A DNA stretch of 64,000 nt from Pythium myriotylum (GCA_023091665.1 JALJCQ010000011.1:2707806-2771805); one strand, 5' to 3'; counted from the first letter of the stretch, positions 51,483 through 60,692 are shown. Translations and numbers: made by a program. Notes: generated from the sequence alone by a model not told the origin.

Positions 51483-54323
51483 ATGCCAGGAGTTACCTCG
51501 GGTGCCAGCAAGCGTGTGAAGAAGAAAATGAACCGTGCCGATGCCCTCAACGCTTCTGCCCCAGCTCAGCCTCAAGGCCTCGCTACTCCAGCCGTTCCGA
51601 CTGATGCCGTCCGTGCCGCCGCCCAGGCTCCGATTCCACTCGATCCCGCGGGTGCGCACCTTCTGGCTCGGCAAGCTGAGAGCAAGGCTGAAGACCCGGA
51701 CCCGGTTGCCCAGGGGTTGCTTGAACTGATCGAGGAAGAGAAGCCGGGAGATGTCACGCTGGACATCATGGAGAGAGCTGCGCAAGACATCGCGCCCCGG
51801 AGAAGATCGACTGCGCTTGTCAGCCAGCTGCAGGAAGCCCAGGCGTTCCGCGGTGCTGAAGACCCAGACGCCCTGGAGCAACAAGTTGTCCGACGACTCG
51901 TCGACCGGGAAAACAAGTTGCTCCTGGACTACTCGAAGCTCACTGCAGCTGCGGTCAGGAAATGGTCCCTGGAATCGAACATGCAGCTCTTCCCCGGCAG
52001 TACTGGTGCGACCGAGTATCTTGCGCACGAAGAAGCCAGCGACTACATCTTGGCGACGCAACGTACTCTGCGCAAGCTCAGCGTGCAGACCTCATGGCTC
52101 ACGTATCTCCGAACGAATCGCGTCTTCGTCCCCAAGTCGACGTACGACACTCGACTCTTCAGCAGTCTGCTGAACACGAGCCATCGAGTTGCCATAGTCT
52201 CCTTGGTCCAGGAAGCTCTTGCCTCGGCAGGATACACCTTCACCAACCTGGTGCCAACGTGGGGCGACTATTCGACGACTCGAGCCCTAGGGCACGACTT
52301 CGTTCTCAACGAAGCTCGCCAGATCATGAGCTGCCTTGAGGACGAGGTTACAGCCTGGGCGCGATGTGTCGAGCAGGTGGAGCTGAAGCGACGGGCCCAG
52401 GGACAGCTCGGCGGTGTGGCGGACGGAGTCGTCCTCAGCGACATTCCCGAGACTGGGTCTCCCATGGAAGTCGAAGGCGTTCCCTCGCTCACGAGCTCAG
52501 GGTTCCTGACGCCAACGCGACAGATCGTCCGGGGACTGAACTTCGATGATGTTTCCGCCGACTCGGACGAAGACATGCCGACAGTCCAGTCGAAGCTTCC
52601 TGTCCAGGGGGCGAGCCGTCCCTTGAAGTCGGTCGTTCAAGCGCATGGTCTCCCCAGGGAACCGAAGGCCAGCGTCACCTACGCCGCGACTGCGTCAGAC
52701 CCACCTAGGGGTCGACGCTCGAGCACACCCGCGACTCTAGAAGCGCCACGCCGAGCACGTCGCGACGCGAACACGTCGTCAGACAGCGACAGCGAGAGTT
52801 CCTCCGGGGATTCGAGCTTTTCGGATAACAGCTACCGACGAGGCTCGCGAGGCTCGGCTAAGAAGCGCCGATCGAAGAAGTCTCGGGGCTCTAGGCGAGC
52901 GCGTGAACGCGACGATCATGTCGGCTCTGAGGTGCGAGGCGTCTACGTGATTCCGGCAGACGCGATCAAGGTCTTCAACCCGGAGAACAAGTGGAGCCTT
53001 GAGGAGCGACGCGCTTGGTGGGAGCTCTATCTCCACCTCGCGCGTGAGGGTTGCTGGTCAGACCGAAAGTGCGCCCAGAATCTGAAGCGTCTTCTGGTGC
53101 GGCCTCACCGCAGTTGGTTCGAGCAGCTCAAGACACCAGTTCGCGAGAACTGGCGTGAGCTCAAGGCCGCCTTCGAGCAGGAGTTCTGCAAGTCGAAGAC
53201 GAACGCAAGTGCGCTCTACTGCGACATGAAGCAAGGCCGCAACCACACTGCTCGGGAGTTCTTATGGGAAATGAACAGAGCCGCTCGACGCGCCAGGATT
53301 CCGCACTCGAAGGGAGAAGACCTGATGGAACATTTGGAAAGATTCATCCTGGGATTATGCAATCCGACTCGCTATCAGATGCTTCTGACCGCCGGAAAAT
53401 TTGAAACGATAGAAGATTTCGAGCAGCTGTTGGAGCGAGATGAGCGTTTCCCGGGGGAGAGACAGGGCAGAGATCGTGATACGTCCAGTGCACGTGAGCG
53501 TGACAAGAGTTATCCTCGTGACCGCGACCGACGTGGGTACGATTCGGATCCGGATCGTGATCGAGACCGAAGTGCAAGCCGCGAAAGAGATCGTGCTCGA
53601 AGCTATGATCGTCGCGATCGCAGTGAGAGTCGTGAACGGGACAGCTACCAAGATCGAGATCGCGCCCAGGGTCGCGACCGCCAACGTGAACCGGAACGCG
53701 GGGACGATGGCGGGCGCGGGCGCAGGGGGCCGACCGATCCTCGTGCCTATCGGATCGAGGAAGGCATGACACTGAGATCGGCGCCACAAGTGCGGTTTGC
53801 AGAGTCCGATTACCAGGGATACGCGTACGATCACGAAGACGAATATGAAGATCTGTACCAAGCGGTCGCAGCTCCCTCGACCCAGGAACGCCAGCCTCCA
53901 GACGCTTCACGCCCAGGATTCTCGAACGGAGGTTATCCGCCAAGGAACCAGTTCCAAGGTGGTAATTCGCAATACTCCGGAGGATTCCAGCGCCAGCAGT
54001 TCGGGGGAGGATATCAGCAGCAACAGCAGAACTTTCGCCGTCCCGGGTTCGGGAATGGATACCCAGGCAGTCCTCGCGGGAGCGTGAGATGTCCAGACTG
54101 CGGCAACTACGGACATTCCCCAGGGAACTGTAGCCCCTGCCCGGCCTGCAGCAAGATCCACTTCCGCGGTCAGTGCGACTGGAGCGGTTCGTTCCTCGAG
54201 CTTAAGCGCATGATCGAAGCTGTTCAAGCCAAGGTGAAGGATTTCTCTCAGAGTCCAGGTGGGAACATGTCAGGGGACGTCCAAGGCAACGGTAAGTCCA
54301 AGGATATCCAGTCGTCAAACTAG
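51483..54323 (+). CDS. Ty3/gypsy gag protein (intact)
   Basis: 946 residues from the ATG at 51483 (MPGVTSGASKRVKKKMNRAD). The middle holds a retrotransposon gag capsid-like stretch (AWWELYLHLAREGCW, WFEQLKTPVRENWRELKAAF, EFLWEMNRAARRARIP, LERFILGLCNPTRYQMLL). Then follows an unusual RD/RS/RE repeat (about residues 655-745), a Gln/Gly-rich region and a zinc knuckle-like cysteine set (CPDCGNYGHSPGNCSPCPAC). It has no stop over 2.8 kb, so insertion is fairly recent. The Arg/Asp repeat likely binds RNA. Next to it, in another frame, comes the protease piece. Confidence 0.85.
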   Translation: MPGVTSGASKRVKKKMNRADALNASAPAQPQGLATPAVPTDAVRAAAQAPIPLDPAGAHLLARQAESKAEDPDPVAQGLLELIEEEKPGDVTLDIMERAAQDIAPRRRSTALVSQLQEAQAFRGAEDPDALEQQVVRRLVDRENKLLLDYSKLTAAAVRKWSLESNMQLFPGSTGATEYLAHEEASDYILATQRTLRKLSVQTSWLTYLRTNRVFVPKSTYDTRLFSSLLNTSHRVAIVSLVQEALASAGYTFTNLVPTWGDYSTTRALGHDFVLNEARQIMSCLEDEVTAWARCVEQVELKRRAQGQLGGVADGVVLSDIPETGSPMEVEGVPSLTSSGFLTPTRQIVRGLNFDDVSADSDEDMPTVQSKLPVQGASRPLKSVVQAHGLPREPKASVTYAATASDPPRGRRSSTPATLEAPRRARRDANTSSDSDSESSSGDSSFSDNSYRRGSRGSAKKRRSKKSRGSRRARERDDHVGSEVRGVYVIPADAIKVFNPENKWSLEERRAWWELYLHLAREGCWSDRKCAQNLKRLLVRPHRSWFEQLKTPVRENWRELKAAFEQEFCKSKTNASALYCDMKQGRNHTAREFLWEMNRAARRARIPHSKGEDLMEHLERFILGLCNPTRYQMLLTAGKFETIEDFEQLLERDERFPGERQGRDRDTSSARERDKSYPRDRDRRGYDSDPDRDRDRSASRERDRARSYDRRDRSESRERDSYQDRDRAQGRDRQREPERGDDGGRGRRGPTDPRAYRIEEGMTLRSAPQVRFAESDYQGYAYDHEDEYEDLYQAVAAPSTQERQPPDASRPGFSNGGYPPRNQFQGGNSQYSGGFQRQQFGGGYQQQQQNFRRPGFGNGYPGSPRGSVRCPDCGNYGHSPGNCSPCPACSKIHFRGQCDWSGSFLELKRMIEAVQAKVKDFSQSPGGNMSGDVQGNGKSKDIQSSN

Positions 54324-54346
54324 GAGGCTCGCCGGTATGGAACCCG

Positions 54347-54658
54347 GTGCGCGTCGAGCCTTCCACTCCTTGCGTCTTTGCATTCGTCGGGGATAACTCC
54401 GTTAATACATTCGACTCCATTTGCATGAGAGCGAGTGTCTTGGCGGGGGATGCCCAGGACGAAGATGTGTCGGTCCGTTCGTTGGACTCTTTCGCCTCGG
54501 AATATCCAGTTTGGTCGTTGGCTCCGGGAGAACGACGGGGTTGGTGGTCAAGGCATCCTGATCCTCGCCATCACTTCCAAGTTGCCACAGTACAGGGAGC
54601 GATTTGCGACCATCGGACGAAAATCATGCTCGATACTGGTGCCAGCACGAGCATTTAG
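54347..54658 (+). pseudogene. Ty3/gypsy pol fragment: aspartic protease start only
   Basis: A frame of about 103 residues after gag ends in IMLDTGASTSI, the active-site D-T-G-A motif of a retroviral-type aspartic protease. It lies downstream of gag in a different frame, as expected for gag-pol. Reading frame is lost at 54659, and 85 bp later the DNA turns into telomere repeat, so RT, RNase H, integrase and the 3' LTR are all missing. Confidence 0.75.
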
Positions 54659-54743
54659 AGTCTAGACCTAGCGCGCAGGTTAAAACTCAAGCTCAAGCGA
54701 AATGAGAACATGTCGGTTCGAGGGTTGAGCGGCGTGATCATTC

Positions 54744-54808
54744 TAGGGTTTAGGGTTTAGGGTTTAGGGTTTAGGGTTTAGGGTTTAGGGTTTAGGGTTT
54801 AGGGTTTA
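54744..54808 (+). repeat. Telomere tract 1 (65 nt), break-healing site
   Basis: About nine TTTAGGG units start TAGGGTTT directly after gypsy sequence ...GATCATTC. It separates gypsy from the 3' end of PLE copy 1. Confidence 0.97.
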
Positions 54809-55089
54809 GAGAGGCTTGAAGTGACTTGCAAAGACTTGGTCAGGGAAACTACGACCCAAAGAGTTGCTCTATTACAGATGCAGGGGCTCTTTCGACTTGA
54901 TGTCTTCGTCGGTGGGCGTCTTCGTGCTGAGTGGAAAATTGAAAACTGAGGAAGACCGCCGACCTCGCCCCCGGGTGCCTACGCTAAAGTCCTACGCTAG
55001 AGTCCTACGCTTCTGGGTTCTAGGGCTGGACAGGAACTTGAGTGTTCTGGGTCTGCGTGTCTGTGCTGCTGGGGTCTTGAGACACGTGA

Positions 55090-55172
55090 GAATATTCGAC
55101 GTCCTGGGTTGAACATTCTCGAACATTCTCGGGAATATTCTCGAATGTTCGGTCGAACGTTCTCGAACCTTC
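55090..55172. promoter_or_regulatory. Heat-shock-element-like array, PLE copy 1
   Basis: Seven GAAnnTTC palindromes in 83 bp (TA, CA, CA, TA, TG, CG and CC as the centres), mostly 2-4 bp apart. This gives the alternating nGAAn/nTTCn pentamers bound by trimeric HSF. It lies in the 3' untranslated part of the element, about 320 bp beyond the RT stop. Confidence 0.7.
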
Positions 55173-55209
55173 GACAAACTTTTCGACTGGGTTGGCCGAA
55201 ATTTTCGTC

Positions 55210-55253
55210 TGGGTTTAGGGTTTAGGGTAGGGTTTGGGGTTGAGGGTCGGGGA
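55210..55253 (+). repeat. Degenerate telomere-like tract inside PLE copy 1
   Basis: GGGTTTAGGGTTTAGGG followed by drifting GGGTTTGGGG/GAGGGT units. It lies inside the element's 3' region, between the heat-shock array and the RT stop. Copies 2 and 3 have it at 58787-58830 and 61107-61150. Confidence 0.85.
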
Positions 55254-55491
55254 TGGGTTGTAGACAGATAGTGCACGATCCGGGCGGCCATTCTTGAATT
55301 TGCTCGCAATATGCCAAGCGTTCGCTGTTACCCTTTCGAGGGGGATCATCCCAAGCCAGCCGCTCCGTGAGCCTTCACTGCACGACCCCATACTCTGTGG
55401 CATGGTTCCAAATGAGTGGGTAGCAGCAAGGCTAAACACGTTCTCGCGCGCTGGAAGGGCACGGTCATCCGTGTCCGGGGTGGTCCAGGCT

Positions 55492-57384
55492 TTAATGCAT
55501 GGCATCTCCCGAGCTGTTCTTGAAGTGGTCGTCGTAGATGTTGGCCCTGAACTCTGATGGACAGAGTATGTCTCGGAGGTTCCGTGGACGGCGGTAGCAC
55601 ACAGTGATCTTGATGTTGTGGGCTGCGAACTCGTCTTCAATACGGTGGGCTTGATAGATAGCTCGTAGTTGTTTCCGAGTTGGGCCGTTCGGGTCATAAG
55701 GCACAGACAAGAAGACTTGCTTGGGCTTGCCGAGTTCCGTGGTTGGCCGCGTCGTCTGTTGTGCTTCTTCTTGTAGCTTGGCGATTCTTTCGATGGCGTC
55801 GCGGAAATGGTCTCTAAGCTGGTTAGAGTTGTATCCGCGAGCTGCCAGGCGCTGGAAGAAGGCTCTGACTTGAGACAGGAAATCTTCCTTCCTGGTGTTC
55901 TGGCGGTAATACTTCTGGACAATGCCGATGATGAGGCCTTTCAGAACGCCTGGAGGGTGTGCGCTTTGAGCCGCGATGTAGAGATAGAGATTGAGCTCTT
56001 TCTCATGAGTTCGAGTCTCGTATCTCGTGTCGGATCGGCGGATTTTGAGGTCAAGAAACGGTGCTTCACGACCGCGTTCCATGTACGTCCAGCGAAGTCC
56101 TGGAATCGTGTTGAGGCGGATCTTGAAGAGTTCGAAAGCACGGGGATCTTTTCCGTCTTGCCAAATCAAAAACACGTCGTCGATGTAGCGCTTGTAGAGC
56201 ACGATGTAGTTGCTGAACTCTCGAAGGATGCTTCGCTCGTGATACGCTACGTAGAGTGATGCGTACGTGGGGGCACATGGTGTTCCCATGGCGGTGCCCT
56301 TGATTTGCTTCCACACGCAGTCTCCGAACATGAACAAGTTCTCGTTCATGATGTAGTCGAGACCTTGGACGATCACATTCTCGAAGCGATGCTTCTCTTC
56401 TTGGAGCATGGCTTTGATTGTTGCGATGCCGATGTTGGTGGGGATGTTGGTGTAGAGCGAGATGGCGTCAAATGTGAACAAACGATGCTTGGGGCTGGGC
56501 TGAATCTGTCGAAGTTCAGTCAGCAGCGTGTCGGAGTCTCGAAGGTACGATGGCTGTCGCTGGAGCATGTCTTGCAACTGGAAATCGATCCACTTCGAGA
56601 GACCGGCTGTCGGTGTTCCGCAGCTGGCAATGATAGGGCGAATGGCGAGATCCTCCTTGTGGAGCTTTATCAGGCCATAGAAGCGTCCTAACTTGCACGA
56701 ACTTGGATTACACTTGATGACAGCAACTTGTCGTTGGATGACTGGATCTTCACGGTACTGGTAGTTGAGTAGCATGTAGATCAGGTTCACTTTGGCTGCG
56801 ATCCGTTGGATCTGGGCCTCTGGTCCGTTGGGAAGACGATACAATGGCGTGTATGTCTCCTCGTCACTCAGGTGATCAAGACACATGGAAGTGTACTGTG
56901 ATCGAAGCATGAGCGTCGGGCCGAGGTTCTTGTCTGCCTGCACGACCATCAAGTTCGGATCATTTCGTAGCAATCGTAGCAAGTTGCGTTGGTTGCTGTC
57001 GAGGTTGAACTTGTGTCGGAAGGGATACTGTGCAATGAGTTCGGTCGCGTGTGACTTGATCGACTCCAGTAAATCTTCTTGATGGCGTGGTGGGTGGTTT
57101 GGCTGGAAAGCAAGGTTTGGAACGTAGATCTTCGAGTTGTAGTCGCGGTCGCTGGAGTCAGCAAACTGGACTGCAATTCGAAGAGACCGGACGAGTTTGG
57201 GGAAGATGGTAACTGGCGAGAGGGAAGAGCGTTGCGGCGGAGGTGTCGGGCAGAACTTGAGGTTCAGACCCAGGAGTCTCTTCAGACCTGGTGGAATCTT
57301 GGTGCCACGTGGTGTGAGATTGTGGAACGCGAGATTGCGAGGCAATGCGTCCACATCACAAGCCCTACGACAGCCGAAGATCAA
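55492..57384 (-). CDS. PLE reverse transcriptase, endonuclease-deficient (copy 1)
   Basis: 630 residues in the frame given. The first codon is TTG, not ATG, and the frame is open about 300 nt further into ORF1. PLE motifs in order: NLMVVQADKNLGPTLM (near 150), GRFYGLIKLHK and RPIIASCGTPTAGLSKWIDF (RT2), LFTFDAISLYTNIPTNIGI (RT3, near 310), KGTAMGTPCAPTYASLYVAY (RT4), YKRYIDDVFLIW (catalytic YIDD near 398), then the PLE thumb-like end VFLSVPYDPNGPTRKQL and CYRRPRNLRDILCPSEF. The protein stops about 20 residues later, where canonical PLEs carry the GIY-YIG nuclease and its CCHH linker; neither is there. PLE RTs are the closest known relatives of telomerase RT. The frame is intact, so activity is plausible. 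Confidence 0.93.
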   Translation of the reverse strand: MIFGCRRACDVDALPRNLAFHNLTPRGTKIPPGLKRLLGLNLKFCPTPPPQRSSLSPVTIFPKLVRSLRIAVQFADSSDRDYNSKIYVPNLAFQPNHPPRHQEDLLESIKSHATELIAQYPFRHKFNLDSNQRNLLRLLRNDPNLMVVQADKNLGPTLMLRSQYTSMCLDHLSDEETYTPLYRLPNGPEAQIQRIAAKVNLIYMLLNYQYREDPVIQRQVAVIKCNPSSCKLGRFYGLIKLHKEDLAIRPIIASCGTPTAGLSKWIDFQLQDMLQRQPSYLRDSDTLLTELRQIQPSPKHRLFTFDAISLYTNIPTNIGIATIKAMLQEEKHRFENVIVQGLDYIMNENLFMFGDCVWKQIKGTAMGTPCAPTYASLYVAYHERSILREFSNYIVLYKRYIDDVFLIWQDGKDPRAFELFKIRLNTIPGLRWTYMERGREAPFLDLKIRRSDTRYETRTHEKELNLYLYIAAQSAHPPGVLKGLIIGIVQKYYRQNTRKEDFLSQVRAFFQRLAARGYNSNQLRDHFRDAIERIAKLQEEAQQTTRPTTELGKPKQVFLSVPYDPNGPTRKQLRAIYQAHRIEDEFAAHNIKITVCYRRPRNLRDILCPSEFRANIYDDHFKNSSGDAMH

Positions 57385-57416
57385 ACTGGCGTTGAAGAGA
57401 TCCGAGCGGTCGCGTC

Positions 57417-58325
57417 TTATGATCGCGCGGTTTTGGCGCCGCGCGGCGGTTTGTCGGCGGCGTTGCTCCTTTTCCTTTTGCTTGCGCTTCGCGTGTTGCC
57501 GTTTCTTCCGTTGTTTGAGGCGGAAGTTCCCTTTGCGGCGTCGGCCTTTGGTGCAGGGTGCTTCTTGTTCTTGCTGACGGTCGCACCCTTCGCGCCAGCT
57601 CTGGCGTTTTTTCGTTCCTGTTGCTTTGGAACCTTCCGGTCGATACGGAGCTGTCGTAGTTCGTTCTTGATCGATTGTAGCTTGCGATCAATCAACACGT
57701 TCACGAGATCCTGGTTTGGAGTTTCCACCTCCATGTCGGCAGCCGCGGCTTGCTTGGCTTGCTTGTCGACGAGTCGGATGCTCGCATCAGCTTGGCTGTA
57801 TCGTTCCGCAAGCTCAAACTGGGTCAGGCGAGCTTCGAACTCGTCCTTGGCATGGTGGTAGATGTCGACATATGCGTTCTCGTCTCGATCTTCTTCTTCC
57901 ATGGCATCCCAGTTGATAGTGTCATACTTGCCGTTCGGGTCGGCTTTGCATGCGAGCTTGCAGTACTCAAGTGCTCGATCTTGGAAATCGTCTCGGAGCT
58001 TCTGAACTTGGAGCTCAAGTTGTTCGAGTTCGGCTTTCTGTACGCTGAGGATGAGATCGAAGGCTTGGTGCTGAAACTGTAGCTTCAGAGCATCGAATTG
58101 ATTCATCAGCGTGAGCACTCGAGTTGGAAGGGCCGTCTGGAGTTCGTTGGAGACAACAAGCTTGGCCTGTACTCGCAGGGATCTGGGTACTTCTTGGCGT
58201 TCGCGTTGTTGTTGCATCTTGCGGAGGCTCTCTTGCTTCGCGCTGAGCTTCCGGTGCAGCTTCTTATAGCGCTCCAGATACTCCAGGGTGGTCTTCATCA
58301 GTGGGCGCGGCAGACTACGATCCAT
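57417..58325 (-). CDS. PLE ORF1: coiled-coil, basic C-terminus (copy 1, 5'-open)
   Basis: 302 residues from the ATG at 58325. It is heptad-rich coiled coil over most of its length (YLERYKKLHRKLSAKQESLR, FDLILSVQKAELEQLELQV) with a Lys/Arg-rich end (SASKRKRSNAADKPPRGAKT). This suggests RNA binding and self-assembly, like ORF1 proteins of some PLEs and LINEs. The frame remains open upstream of the ATG all the way to the telomere junction at 58376, so the N-terminus is probably truncated. The end overlaps the open upstream part of the RT frame in the -1 register, so a -1 frameshift could make an ORF1-RT fusion. Confidence 0.75.
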   Translation of the reverse strand: MDRSLPRPLMKTTLEYLERYKKLHRKLSAKQESLRKMQQQRERQEVPRSLRVQAKLVVSNELQTALPTRVLTLMNQFDALKLQFQHQAFDLILSVQKAELEQLELQVQKLRDDFQDRALEYCKLACKADPNGKYDTINWDAMEEEDRDENAYVDIYHHAKDEFEARLTQFELAERYSQADASIRLVDKQAKQAAAADMEVETPNQDLVNVLIDRKLQSIKNELRQLRIDRKVPKQQERKNARAGAKGATVSKNKKHPAPKADAAKGTSASNNGRNGNTRSASKRKRSNAADKPPRGAKTARS

Positions 58326-58376
58326 GGCGATGATGGAGAGTCTTTCCTTAATTGCTTCGTCACGCGGGGCTTGGTC

Positions 58377-58385
58377 TAGGGTTTA
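58377..58385 (+). repeat. Telomere tract 2 (9 nt)
   Basis: TAGGGTTTA separates the cut 5' end of copy 1 (...TTGGTC) from the 3' end of copy 2 (GAGAGGC). It is barely more than one unit, so copy 2 joined an end that had been extended very little. Confidence 0.9.
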
Positions 58386-58666
58386 GAGAGGCTTGAAGTG
58401 ACTTGCAAAGACTTGGTCAGGGAAACTACGACCCAAAGAGTTGCTCTATTACAGATGCAGGGGCTCTTTCGACTTGATGTCTTCGTCGGTGGGCGTCTTC
58501 GTGCTGAGTGGAAAATTGAAAACTGAGGAAGACCGCCGACCTCGCCCCCGGGTGCCTACGCTAAAGTCCTACGCTAGAGTCCTACGCTTCTGGGTTCTAG
58601 GGCTGGACAGGAACTTGAGTGTTCTGGGTCTGCGTGTCTGTGCTGCTGGGGTCTTGAGACACGTGA

Positions 58667-58749
58667 GAATATTCGACGTCCTGGGTTGAACATTCTCGAA
58701 CATTCTCGGGAATATTCTCGAATGTTCGGTCGAACGTTCTCGAACCTTC
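58667..58749. promoter_or_regulatory. Heat-shock-element-like array, PLE copy 2
   Basis: Same seven GAAnnTTC palindromes. This array is 342 bp upstream (element sense) of the copy 1 ORF1 ATG at 58325, so it could act as the promoter of copy 1. Confidence 0.65.
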
Positions 58750-59068
58750 GACAAACTTTTCGACTGGGTTGGCCGAAATTTTCGTCTGGGTTTAGGGTTT
58801 AGGGTAGGGTTTGGGGTTGAGGGTCGGGGATGGGTTGTAGACAGATAGTGCACGATCCGGGCGGCCATTCTTGAATTTGCTCGCAACATGCCAAGCGTTC
58901 GCTGTTACCCTTTCGAGGGGGATCATCCCAAGCCAGCCGCTCCGTGAGCCTTCACTGCACGACCCCATACTCTGTGGCATGGTTCCAAATGAGTGGGTAG
59001 CAGCAAGGCTAAACACGTTCTCGCGCGCTGGAAGGGCACGGTCATCCGTGTCCGGGGTGGTCCAGGCT

Positions 59069-60655
59069 TTAATGCATGGCATCTTCCGAGCTGTTCTTGA
59101 AGTGGTCGTCGTAGATGTTGGCCCTGAACTCTGATGGACAGAGTATGTCTCGGAGGTTCCGTGGACGGCGGTAGCACACAGTGATCTTGATGTTGTGGGC
59201 TGCGAACTCGTCTTCAATACGGTGGGCTTGATAGATAGCTCGTAGTTGTTTCCGAGTTGGGCCGTTCGGGTCATAAGGCACAGACAAGAAGACTTGCTTG
59301 GGCTTGCCGAGTTCCGTGGTTGGCCGCGTCGTCTGTTGTGCTTCTTCTTGTAGCTTGGCGATTCTTTCGATGGCGTCGCGGAAATGGTCTCTAAGCTGGT
59401 TAGAGTTGTATCCGCGAGCTGCCAGGCGCTGGAAGAAGGCTCTGACTTGAGACAGGAAATCTTCCTTCCTGGTGTTCTGGCGGTAATACTTCTGGACAAT
59501 GCCGATGATGAGGCCTTTCAGAACGCCTGGAGGGTGTGCGCTTTGAGCCGCGATGTAGAGATAGAGATTGAGCTCTTTCTCATGAGTTCGAGTCTCGTAT
59601 CTCGTGTCGGATCGGCGGATTTTGAGGTCAAGAAACGGTGCTTCACGACCGCGTTCCATGTACGTCCAGCGAAGTCCTGGAATCGTGTTGAGGCGGATCT
59701 TGAAGAGTTCGAAAGCACGGGGATCTTTTCCGTCTTGCCAAATCAAAAACACGTCGTCGATGTAGCGCTTGTAGAGCACGATGTAGTTGCTGAACTCTCG
59801 AAGGATGCTTCGCTCGTGATACGCTACGTAGAGTGATGCGTACGTGGGGGCACATGGTGTTCCCATGGCGGTGCCCTTGATTTGCTTCCACACGCAGTCT
59901 CCGAACATGAACAAGTTCTCGTTCATGATGTAGTCGAGACCTTGGACGATCACATTCTCGAAGCGATGCTTCTCTTCTTGGAGCATGGCTTTGATTGTTG
60001 CGATGCCGATGTTGGTGGGGATGTTGGTGTAGAGCGAGACGGCGTCAAATGTGAACAAACGATGCTTGGGGCTGGGCTGAATCTGTCGAAGTTCAGTCAG
60101 CAGCGTGTCGGAGTCTCGAAGGTACGATGGCTGTCGCTGGAGCATGTCTTGCAACTGGAAATCGATCCACTTCGAGAGACCGGCTGTCGGTGTTCCGCAG
60201 CTGGCAATGATAGGGCGAATGGCGAGATCCTCCTTGTGGAGCTTTATCAGGCCATAGAAGCGTCCTAACTTGCACGAACTTGGATTACACTTGATGACAG
60301 CAACTTGTCGTTGGATGACTGGATCTTCACGGTACTGGTAGTTGAGTAGCATGTAGATCAGGTTCACTTTGGCTGCGATCCGTTGGATCTGGGTCTCTGG
60401 TCCGTTGGGAAGACGATACAATGGCGTGTATGTCTCCTCGTCACTCAGGTGATCAAGACACATGGAAGTGTACTGTGATCGAAGCATGAGCGTCGGGCCG
60501 AGGTTCTTGTCTGCCTGCACGACCATCAAGTTCGGATCATTTCGTAGCAATCGTAGCAAGTTGCGTTGGTTGCTGTCGAGGTTGAACTTGTGTCGGAAGG
60601 GATACTGTGCAATGAGTTCGGTCGCGTGTGACTTGATCGACTCCAGTAAATCTTC
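59069..60655 (-). pseudogene. PLE reverse transcriptase, N-terminally truncated (copy 2)
   Basis: The frame is open from the telomere junction to the normal stop and keeps all RT motifs, including YIDD. It lacks roughly the first 100 residues present in copies 1 and 3. The C-terminal GIY-YIG is absent here too. Confidence 0.9.
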
Positions 60656-60692
60656 TAGGGTTTAGGGTTTAGGGTTTAGGGTTTAGGGTTTA
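60656..60692 (+). repeat. Telomere tract 3 (37 nt)
   Basis: Just over five units starting TAGGGTTT after ...AAATCTTC. It separates copies 2 and 3. Confidence 0.95.

Larger units (their letters stand above)
54809..58376 (-). mobile_element. Penelope-like element copy 1 (longest, 3568 nt)
   Basis: The element is read right to left. Its 3' end abuts telomere tract 1 at GAGAGGCTTG (plus strand) and its 5' end is cut at 58376. It holds ORF1 (58325-57417), the RT ORF2 (57384-55492) and a 680-nt 3' region with heat-shock-like palindromes and an internal telomere-like tract. Copies 2-4 repeat the same sequence at very high identity, so movement was recent. There are no LTR-like ends and no target duplication; both ends are telomere repeat. 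This is the pattern of endonuclease-deficient PLEs (Athena, Coprina) that attach to chromosome ends. Confidence 0.9.
58386..60655 (-). mobile_element. Penelope-like element copy 2 (2270 nt, 5'-truncated)
   Basis: Same sequence as copy 1 with a few substitutions (for example at 58888, 59084, 60039 and 60393). The 5' cut falls inside the RT frame, at the plus-strand point ...AAATCTTC, so the first part of ORF2 and all of ORF1 are gone. The 3' region with its GAAnnTTC array (58667-58749) is complete and lies directly upstream, in element sense, of copy 1's 5' end. Confidence 0.93.

Noticed and set aside
54809..55100. Hammerhead ribozyme in the PLE 3' region, since many PLEs carry one
   Set aside because: I searched both strands for CUGANGA followed by GAAA with pairing arms. 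GAAA occurs, but no matching CUGANGA core was found.
54864..55112. 82-residue plus-strand frame in the PLE 3' region
   Set aside because: It starts with TTG, has no recognisable domain, and overlaps the heat-shock array. Treated as chance.
55215..55922. 235-residue minus-strand frame overlapping the end of the PLE RT (also at 58792 and 61112)
   Set aside because: It lies in another frame of the RT gene, is Ser/Thr/Pro-rich without a domain, and starts at a non-ATG codon. It repeats only because the element repeats.
55807..56259. 150-residue plus-strand frame antisense to the RT (also at 59384 and 61704)
   Set aside because: A shadow of RT coding sequence on the other strand.
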